Assembly: GCF_004803795.1 (NCBI RefSeq)
Contig: NZ_CP012543.1
Span: 310,001 to 374,000, forward strand
Reading direction: 5' to 3'
DNA length: 64,000 bases
From: Campylobacter rectus
GTDB taxonomy: Bacteria; Campylobacterota; Campylobacteria; Campylobacterales; Campylobacteraceae
Shown: positions 58,160 through 64,000 of the stretch, one piece after another
How the letters are laid out: every line of letters begins with the position of its first letter
Position numbering within the stretch: the first letter of the stretch is position 1
Made by a program: the position numbers and the translations under genes
Notes under the pieces: generated by a model
Database searches by the model: none
Told to the model about the DNA's origin: nothing
Seen by the model: the letters and a program-made list of their open reading frames with translations, nothing else

Positions 58160-58588
58160 ATGAAAAGCAAATTTACGCAAATCGTAAATATAAAAAAGCG
58201 AAATTTAGACAAAATCGAGCTAAATTTGGCAAGAACCAGAAACGAAGCCGCGATGATAGAGGGCTTCATAGCGCAGGCCGCCGAGCAAATTTCAAAATTT
58301 GAAATGCCATCAAGCGGCTCTGCGATCGATCTGCGAGGTTCGCTGGAGCTTCTTGGTGCGATGCGGCGAGAAAAGAATCTGCTAACCGAGCGGCTGGAGC
58401 TAATGAAAAAAAACATCGCGCATCTCGAGCGGCAGCACAAGGCAGCCAATCTAGAGTATGAAAAGATAAAATACCTGCAAACGCAGGACTTTAGCGCGCA
58501 AATAGAAAAGATAAAAAAGGCCGAAGCGGCGGCTCTGGACGAGTTTGCGACGATGAATTTTACTAGGCAAAAAAATGCGGATCAATGA
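58160..58588 (+). CDS. FliJ-like coiled-coil protein
   Basis: 142 residues, long helical coiled coil from end to end. Position after purA and layout match the Campylobacter FliJ-like flagellar export chaperone gene (C. jejuni Cj1497c type). Its last 14 bases overlap the start of the inserted methyltransferase gene, so translation continues into the restriction-modification cassette. Confidence 0.65.
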   Translation: MKSKFTQIVNIKKRNLDKIELNLARTRNEAAMIEGFIAQAAEQISKFEMPSSGSAIDLRGSLELLGAMRREKNLLTERLELMKKNIAHLERQHKAANLEYEKIKYLQTQDFSAQIEKIKKAEAAALDEFATMNFTRQKNADQ

Positions 58589-59357
58589 TTTGGATTTGAG
58601 TGACTGGAAAAACTGCGACATAAATACCGATAGTCTTTGGTTTATCGCAGAGCGCGATAAAAGCGGTAAACATAAAAACATCTATCACGGTAATTTTATC
58701 CCGCAGATCCCAAATCAACTCCTGCGCCGATATACCAAAAGGGGCGAATTTGTGTTTGAGCCTTTTATGGGTAGCGGCACGACGCTGTTTGAGTGCGAAA
58801 ATTTGGATCGAAAATATATCGGTTTTGATATAAATCCATTGATGTTGGATTATGTGCGCCAAAGTATGCAAAACTCGAATTTTAGTGATTTTTTTATAGC
58901 TGAGTGTGATTCGATGAATGCCCAAAGTGTTGATAAAAATTTTGAAAATATGGGTATTAAAAATGTACAATTCGTCCTGATGCATCCGCCTTATATGGAT
59001 ATCGTTAAATTTACGGATGACGAAAACGACCTATCTAGATGTGACAATATAAATGAATTTGTAAAAAAATTTAAGCTTGTCTGTGAAAATTCTTTAAAAT
59101 TTTTGGACAAAAATCGTTATTTTGCTGTAGTGATCGGCGATATTTATAAAAATAGCGAAATTTTGCCGCTTAGCTTTTACTGTATGGATATGATAAAGAG
59201 AAATTTTAAAGTCAAGTTAAAAGGTATAGTCGTAAAAAATATCGAAGGTAATCGCGGCAAACTAGGCACGAGCGGAATTTGGCGGTATCGTGCGTTAAAA
59301 AACGATTATTATATTTTTAAGCACGAATATATTTTGGTTTTTAAAAAGGAGTTTTGA
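58575..59357 (+). CDS. DNA methyltransferase (N4/N6, class beta-like)
   Basis: 260 residues. SAM-binding motif I FEPFMGSGTT (61-70) and catalytic motif IV as HPPY (137-140), where most relatives have D/N/S before PPY. IGFDINPLMLDYV is the acidic strand. Lower GC than its neighbours. It is the first gene of a three-gene cassette (methylase, nuclease, methylase) with overlapping starts and stops, inserted between FliJ-like and MotE-like genes. Target unknown. Confidence 0.82.
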   Translation: MRINDLDLSDWKNCDINTDSLWFIAERDKSGKHKNIYHGNFIPQIPNQLLRRYTKRGEFVFEPFMGSGTTLFECENLDRKYIGFDINPLMLDYVRQSMQNSNFSDFFIAECDSMNAQSVDKNFENMGIKNVQFVLMHPPYMDIVKFTDDENDLSRCDNINEFVKKFKLVCENSLKFLDKNRYFAVVIGDIYKNSEILPLSFYCMDMIKRNFKVKLKGIVVKNIEGNRGKLGTSGIWRYRALKNDYYIFKHEYILVFKKEF

Positions 59358-60481
59358 TGACAACACATGTTTTTATAGTTGATAACAATACCTTTAAATA
59401 TCATTTGGAATATATGTTTGCCGGAACTGGGGCTGGAAATAATTTTATAGATTTTAATAGTGTTGGCACTACAAATTTACACTATGCGACTGAAAATAAT
59501 TTGCTTGGAATGATTGCAGATATAAGCAGAATTCGCATTGGCGATAATGTTGTTTTTTATTTACAGCAAGATTATTCTAAAGGTATATATGAGGGCAAAT
59601 TTTATGGTATTTTTAGAGTAAGAAGCCTTGGCTTTTTAGATAATAATGATGGCGGACAATTTTTAATAAATGAATTACAAAAATCACTCACATTTAGAAT
59701 CTTAATTGAACCTTTGGAAGTTTATGCAGATGGCGTTACTGAATGGGAGGCGCTTGACGAGATAAAAAATATTTGTTCGCCAAATCAAATGCTTTGGAGC
59801 TTGATATATAGGAAATTAAAAGGCAATCGTGGAAATACGATGATAACTATTTATGAATTTGAGCGGCTATATCAGCTTATTAGAGAAAAAAATTATTATG
59901 TTCCACTTGGCGGACAAAATTTTAGTTTTGATTCATACTCTCAACAAATCATTCAAATTCCGCAAAGTAATTCTTACGATGGGAGATTTGGAAGTATAAA
60001 TATCTTGCCGAGACTTTTGGCAAAATACGAAAAAGGGCATCAGTTTGAGACTCATCTGCAGGCTTACATTTTACAGAATATAGAGCAAATTTTTAATTCG
60101 GGTTTTGAATGGATAGAATGGATAGGAAATGAAGTCTCATGCGGTGTTGGCATGCAACGTATCGATATTATGCTGTCAAAAATAAATGGAATAAATAGAG
60201 TTTGTATGCCTATTGAATTAAAATCAAGCGAAGCTTATCTGGGTATAACCCATCAAATTCAAAGATATGTTGATTGGATTAGACAATATTATCTGCCAAA
60301 TCGTCAATCTGATTTGGTGCCAGTATTGATTTCTAGACAAATCTTAGATAAAAATTCTCAATATTTCAGTAACCTAATAGCTGAATTTCAAAATTTTAAT
60401 GCCATAAACAATATCAACTTAAAATACATAGAATTCACTATTGAGAATAATAGTATAAATTTTAGTAAAATCGTATATTAA
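59357..60481 (+). CDS. PD-(D/E)XK restriction endonuclease with EVE/PUA-like N-terminus
   Basis: 374 residues from the ATG in TGATG, overlapping the previous stop. The N-terminal half (about 1-150) looks like an EVE/PUA-type base-binding fold (IADISRIRIGDNVVFYL, GKFYGIFRV; by pattern only). The C-terminal half has a PD-(D/E)XK core: RIDIMLS (Asp270) then MPIELKSS (Glu287, Lys289), followed by ITHQIQRYVDWI. Very AT-rich. Its position between two methylases makes it the restriction subunit. Confidence 0.75.
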   Translation: MTTHVFIVDNNTFKYHLEYMFAGTGAGNNFIDFNSVGTTNLHYATENNLLGMIADISRIRIGDNVVFYLQQDYSKGIYEGKFYGIFRVRSLGFLDNNDGGQFLINELQKSLTFRILIEPLEVYADGVTEWEALDEIKNICSPNQMLWSLIYRKLKGNRGNTMITIYEFERLYQLIREKNYYVPLGGQNFSFDSYSQQIIQIPQSNSYDGRFGSINILPRLLAKYEKGHQFETHLQAYILQNIEQIFNSGFEWIEWIGNEVSCGVGMQRIDIMLSKINGINRVCMPIELKSSEAYLGITHQIQRYVDWIRQYYLPNRQSDLVPVLISRQILDKNSQYFSNLIAEFQNFNAINNINLKYIEFTIENNSINFSKIVY

Positions 60482-61488
60482 TGAACTACATCGGCTCTAA
60501 ATTTAAACTCTCAAGCTGGATAAGAGACGAGATTTGCAAAGTTGTTGGCAATGATTTATCGCAAAAAATCTTCTGCGATATCTTTGCGGGCACCGGTATA
60601 GTCGGGCGGACTTTTAAAGCAAGCGTGAAAAAAGTCATCGCAAACGATATAGAGCCCTATAGTTATGTCTTAAATAAAAACTACATCAGTAATCATAAAA
60701 TTTTAAGACAAACGGACGATTTGATAAATGAATTAAACGATCTTAAACCCGTTGAAGACGGGTTTATTTACAAGAACTACTGCTTTGGCAGCGGTTCTGG
60801 TCGCCAATACTTTAGCGATGAAAACGGCAAAAAAATAGATACTGTCAGGCAGGAAATAGAAAGATGGCATAAAATCGGAAAAATGACCGATGAAATTTAC
60901 TATTTTTTGTTGGCTTCGCTTATAGAAAGCGCAGACAAAGTCGCAAATACTGCATCAGTTTATGGAGCGTTTCTAAAAAATATCAAAGCATCTGCCTTAA
61001 AGCCATTGGTTTTGGAAGCAGCTAAATTTGAGATAAATGACAATGTCCACGATGTTTATCAGATGGATGCAAATAAACTGATAAGAGAAATTGCCGGCGA
61101 TATTTTGTATTTAGATCCGCCTTATAATGCTCGGCAATATGGCGCAAACTACCACTTATTGAACACCATAGCACTTTATGATAAATTTACGCCAAAGGGC
61201 AAGACTGGATTGCGAAACTATATGCGCTCGAAATATTGTTCAAAAAACGGTGTTGCAACTGAATTTGAAAATTTAATAAAAAATGCAAATTTTAAATATA
61301 TCTTTTTAAGTTACAACAATGAAGGACTGATGAATGAGTATCAAATTCGCAAAATTTTACTCAAATACGGCAAGTATAATTTAGTAAAAAAAGAATATCA
61401 AAGGTTTAAAGCCGATAAAAGCGAAAATCGTAAGCATAAGGCCGATTCTACGTTTGAATATTTGCATGTTTTGGAAAAAATAAACTGA
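60481..61488 (+). CDS. D12-class DNA adenine methyltransferase
   Basis: 335 residues. MNYIGSKFKL at the N-terminus, motif I CDIFAGTGIVG (32-42) and catalytic DPPYNARQY (212-220) are those of D12/Dam-type N6-adenine methyltransferases. It starts within the stop of the nuclease gene (TAATG). Two methylases with one nuclease suggest an asymmetric recognition site, each enzyme protecting one strand (inference). Confidence 0.85.
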   Translation: MNYIGSKFKLSSWIRDEICKVVGNDLSQKIFCDIFAGTGIVGRTFKASVKKVIANDIEPYSYVLNKNYISNHKILRQTDDLINELNDLKPVEDGFIYKNYCFGSGSGRQYFSDENGKKIDTVRQEIERWHKIGKMTDEIYYFLLASLIESADKVANTASVYGAFLKNIKASALKPLVLEAAKFEINDNVHDVYQMDANKLIREIAGDILYLDPPYNARQYGANYHLLNTIALYDKFTPKGKTGLRNYMRSKYCSKNGVATEFENLIKNANFKYIFLSYNNEGLMNEYQIRKILLKYGKYNLVKKEYQRFKADKSENRKHKADSTFEYLHVLEKIN

Positions 61489-61505
61489 AAGCAAGAGGAT
61501 AAATT

Positions 61506-62135
61506 TTGAAAATTTTTTTGATTTTACTAACTTTAAATTTATGCGTTTGGGGCGCAGACGGCGCGAACGCCCAAAGCGCGAGCCAAAGCGGCTTTAAGAT
61601 CCCCGTGGACTGCGTTTCGATCTTTGAAGCTAGAAAAGACGAGATAAAAAAAGAGATCGCAAGACTTGATGAGGCAAGGCAGAGCTTGGAGGCTTTTCGG
61701 GCGAGTTCGGCGGCGCTTTTTGAGGAGCGAAACGCCAAACTGGCCGCCAAAGAGGCCGAGATAAACGCGACTCTAGCCCGCGCGCAAGAGGAAAAAAGGC
61801 AGACCGAGCAGCTACTAAAGAAAAATGGCGAAATTCTAAAAGAGCTAAAAACGATGACTAGCGACAAGGTCGGCGAGACCTACGGCAAGATGAAAGATCA
61901 AGCCGCCGCCGACGTTCTAAGCGCGATGGATAGGGCGGATGCGGCTAGCATCATGTACTCGCTAAGTCCTAAAAAAATCTCTGCGATAATGGCCAAAATG
62001 GAGCCTGCTGCAGCGTCTGAAATCACGCTTTTAATCAAGCAAGGCCCGCCCTTTATAAAGGCCGAAAAAAACGTAACGCAGGAAGTCTCTCCGACCTCGC
62101 CCGACGGCCCCGCGGGAAATCTGTTAAATTTGTGA
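61506..62135 (+). CDS. MotE-like periplasmic flagellar motor chaperone
   Basis: 209 residues from a TTG, chosen for a GAGGA site just upstream and a good signal peptide (about 1-16). Long coiled coil (about 35-120), then an MgtE-N-like helical domain (about 125-180, DVLSAMDRADAASIMYSLS). This layout and the order purA / FliJ-like / this gene / DUF507 / carA match C. jejuni Cj1496c, a MotE-like protein of the flagellar motor. The R-M cassette separates it from its FliJ-like partner. Confidence 0.75.
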   Translation: MKIFLILLTLNLCVWGADGANAQSASQSGFKIPVDCVSIFEARKDEIKKEIARLDEARQSLEAFRASSAALFEERNAKLAAKEAEINATLARAQEEKRQTEQLLKKNGEILKELKTMTSDKVGETYGKMKDQAAADVLSAMDRADAASIMYSLSPKKISAIMAKMEPAAASEITLLIKQGPPFIKAEKNVTQEVSPTSPDGPAGNLLNL

Positions 62136-63115
62136 TTTAAAACCCGGATAAATTCGCTCGGTGTTTAAATTTTGACCTAAATTTAGCTAGCGCGGTTAAA
62201 TTTTACGGACGGATCAGCGAGCTAAAATTTGTATTAAATTTGGCTCAAGATAAGTTAATAGGATTTTTAGCTGCGACTTGCGTTGCTACTTATAAGACCT
62301 CTTATCAATTTTAGCACAATATGATAGAGCTTTTTTATAGAAACATCACTTCGTGAGTGATTCGCTTGTTTTATCATTATATCTAAATTCACACTCTTTT
62401 AAGATAAAGCAAGAAATTCTCTTTGCTTAGCTTCCCTGCGGTCGCTACCGTCGCTACGCTTGAGAAGATTCCTTTAAATTTTGTTTAGCGTATCCCTCTC
62501 TGCTCGCAGTAGCAACGCGAGTCGTAGCTCTTGTGCTTAACCGTGCTTTGTTTGCTACCGATAAGACGCACTCTCTTTGAGAAAAACTCCTTTTGGAAGT
62601 TTTTAACTTATCTTGGGCCTAAATTTTAAGCGATCGAGTTAAATTTGCGCAGGTAATTCGAAAGATAAATTTAATATTCGTAGCAAATTTGAACCTAAAA
62701 TCGGCTCGCGCTCAAATTTGCAGAGCGCTTTTGGCTGAGGTTTTGGGCGGATTTGTAGCGGCTCGAAGCGGGATTTGAAGCCGCGAAATTCGCCGTTTTA
62801 TAGCGACTAAATTCGATGCTCGCTATTTGCTCGGTAAAGTAAAATCAAATTTAACATACCGCTTTGGACGCCTGGCAAGCGACATAAAATTAAAATTTCC
62901 TTTTGAGGCATCAAAATTTAACGCCAAAGCCTAAATTTAGTTCGCGCCAAATCTTAAAAACGCTAAAAGTATTTTTATCTACGCATAAAATTTAGTTTCA
63001 AATTTTGATGACCGCAAGCACGCCTAAAAGCCCGACAAAACCTAAAAACGCCGCGCGCTTTTAGGTATTTCTTACCAAATTTTGGTTAAAATCAAACCCA
63101 AAAAGAGAGGTAAAA
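62136..63115. other. 980-base gene-free region with IS1595 relics and repeats
   Basis: Apart from the transposase debris at 62265-62590 it is AAATTT-rich filler (62590-63115) with no gene. The extent suggests past insertion at this spot. Confidence 0.6.
62265..62590 (-). mobile_element. IS1595-type transposase debris, minus strand
   Basis: Reading the minus strand: 62585 downward gives FFSKRVRLIGSKQS-like codons (compare FFSKRVRLISSKQS at 39.6 kb), and near 62375-62405 LKECEFRYNDKT, the standard transposase motif without the insertion seen in the other copy. The 62501-62585 segment is about 90% identical to the reverse complement of 39609-39691. Pieces are out of order. Confidence 0.7.
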
Positions 63116-63667
63116 ATGCGTATAAAACTCCCACACACGCCCTATATCGCACACAAAATCGCTATTGATTTATTAAAGTCCGGATTTGTAAATTTAACGC
63201 GCGGAGTAGAGCCCGTAGCGGCATGCGCGAAAGAAATTTTAGATAACGATTTACAAAAAGAAAAGGCTCTGGAAGAGCGCGTAAACGAGGTGCTAACCGA
63301 GAACGAAGACGATATGGAGAGTATGCAAGTCGATAGAAAAAATATGTTTTGGCTCGTAAAAAAGAAGCTCGCTAAAGAGTACGGCGTGATCCTAGCTTAC
63401 GAGGACCGCTTTAGCAACGTCGCTCACCTCGTGCTTGAAAGCGCTTGGAAAAAGGGACTCATCGACTACACGGTCTCCGAAAACCGTATCAAAAACATCA
63501 TCTACGGCTCGATCGAAGAGTATCTAAAAACTTATGAAATTTTACAAGACGTGGTCATCGACAAGATCGAGGGCTACAAGCGCAAGCTGATTCCGGGCAC
63601 TGAGGAGTACGACATCGTATTTGAGCGGCTCTATGAGGACGAATTAAGAAAAAGAGGCATGTTGTGA
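63116..63667 (+). CDS. DUF507 family protein
   Basis: 183 residues, soluble and helical. MRIKLPHTPYIAHKIAIDLL and MFWLVKKKLAKEYGVIL are the DUF507 pattern; function unknown, found mainly in Campylobacterota and some deep-branching bacteria. Its stop overlaps the GTG of carA. An AGAGAGGT site lies 6 bases before the ATG. Confidence 0.85.
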   Translation: MRIKLPHTPYIAHKIAIDLLKSGFVNLTRGVEPVAACAKEILDNDLQKEKALEERVNEVLTENEDDMESMQVDRKNMFWLVKKKLAKEYGVILAYEDRFSNVAHLVLESAWKKGLIDYTVSENRIKNIIYGSIEEYLKTYEILQDVVIDKIEGYKRKLIPGTEEYDIVFERLYEDELRKRGML

Positions 63668-64000
63668 GAGCTTATATTTACCTTGAAAACGGCGTTTTTT
63701 TGCAGGCAAAGGCCTTTGGCGCAAGCGGTACGGCTAGCGGCGAAATGGTATTTAACACGAGTCTAACGGGCTACCAGGAGATCATAAGCGATCCTAGTTA
63801 TGCGGGGCAGTTTATCGTTTTTACCATGCCTGAGATCGGCATAGTGGGCGCAAACGAAGACGATATGGAGAGCGCGAAAATCCACGCTAGCGGCGTTTTG
63901 ATGAGGGATTTTAACGCCGCTCCTTCAAATTTCCGCTCGCAAAAAAACCTGGAGGAGTTTTTTAAAGAGCAAGGCAAATTCGGCGTTTACGATATCGATA
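63664..64000 (+). CDS. carA: Carbamoyl-phosphate synthase small subunit CarA, 5' part
   Basis: The frame starts with GTG inside the DUF507 stop (GTGA) and runs off the window. YIYLENGVFLQAKAFGASG, EMVFNTSLTGYQEIISDPSY (in parts) and FTMPEIGIVGANEDD are the N-terminal CarA domain. The glutamine amidotransferase half is outside. It supplies ammonia for carbamoyl phosphate in pyrimidine and arginine synthesis. Confidence 0.93.
   Translation, partial: MRAYIYLENGVFLQAKAFGASGTASGEMVFNTSLTGYQEIISDPSYAGQFIVFTMPEIGIVGANEDDMESAKIHASGVLMRDFNAAPSNFRSQKNLEEFFKEQGKFGVYDID

Overview
The window looks like a Campylobacter chromosome, probably of the rectus/showae/curvus type rather than C. jejuni (inference). 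Coding regions have moderate GC and intergenic DNA is full of AAATTT-type motifs. The gene content and blocks match Campylobacter: purA / FliJ-like / MotE-like / DUF507 / carA, dba-dsbI, mlaA-mlaC-RND, modE-modA-mop-modC-modB, yedE/yedF/selD/fdhC and nspC.

Layout. 0-2.1 kb: membrane protein plus an AT-rich KAP-type NTPase. 2.1-11.2 kb: carboxynorspermidine synthase, TPR protein, BaiN/YhiN flavoprotein with large insertions, HutX-like haem protein, MFS transporter, lipoprotein, RdgB and a HAD phosphatase. 11.2-14.1 kb: HTH regulator plus OLD-type ATPase/TOPRIM nuclease, a defence candidate. 14.1-21.1 kb: a block bounded by a 26-codon moeA 3' remnant and intact moeA, holding an LVIVD beta-propeller protein, TelA, an XpaC-like membrane protein and two foreign-looking genes. 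21.2-26.5 kb: moeA, a second TelA-like gene, YqiJ-like protein and flotillin YqiK. 27-38.5 kb: selenium, molybdopterin, formate dehydrogenase, polyamine and disulfide genes (yedE, moaE, moaD, nspC, fdhC, yedF, selD, dba, dsbI) and a nitroreductase. 39-40 kb: decayed IS1595-type element. 40-48 kb: PatA/PatB-like O-acetylation pair, peroxiredoxin, molybdate operon. 48-53.5 kb: Mla-type lipid transport operon, repeats, BON lipoprotein. 53.6 kb: tRNA-Sec. 53.8-64 kb: PAS sensor, hisZ, purA and flagellar-associated genes, interrupted by a three-gene restriction-modification cassette, then DUF507 and the start of carA.

Functional theme: molybdate uptake (Mod), pterin cofactor synthesis (MoaD, MoaE, MoeA), selenium supply (YedE, YedF, SelD, tRNA-Sec) and the FdhC cytochrome b all serve a selenocysteine- and molybdenum/tungsten-dependent formate dehydrogenase, whose catalytic subunits are not in the window. 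selD itself has an in-frame UGA at codon 17 and is predicted to be a selenoprotein.

The most unusual material is repetitive and accessory: a three-copy palindromic repeat that supplies the stop codon of two genes; a two-copy MITE-like element; dispersed repeats and in-frame insertions in IS1595 relics; proteins with long low-complexity insertions (ModC tail, BaiN, PatB-like); and three possible defence loci (KAP NTPase, HTH-OLD, R-M cassette).
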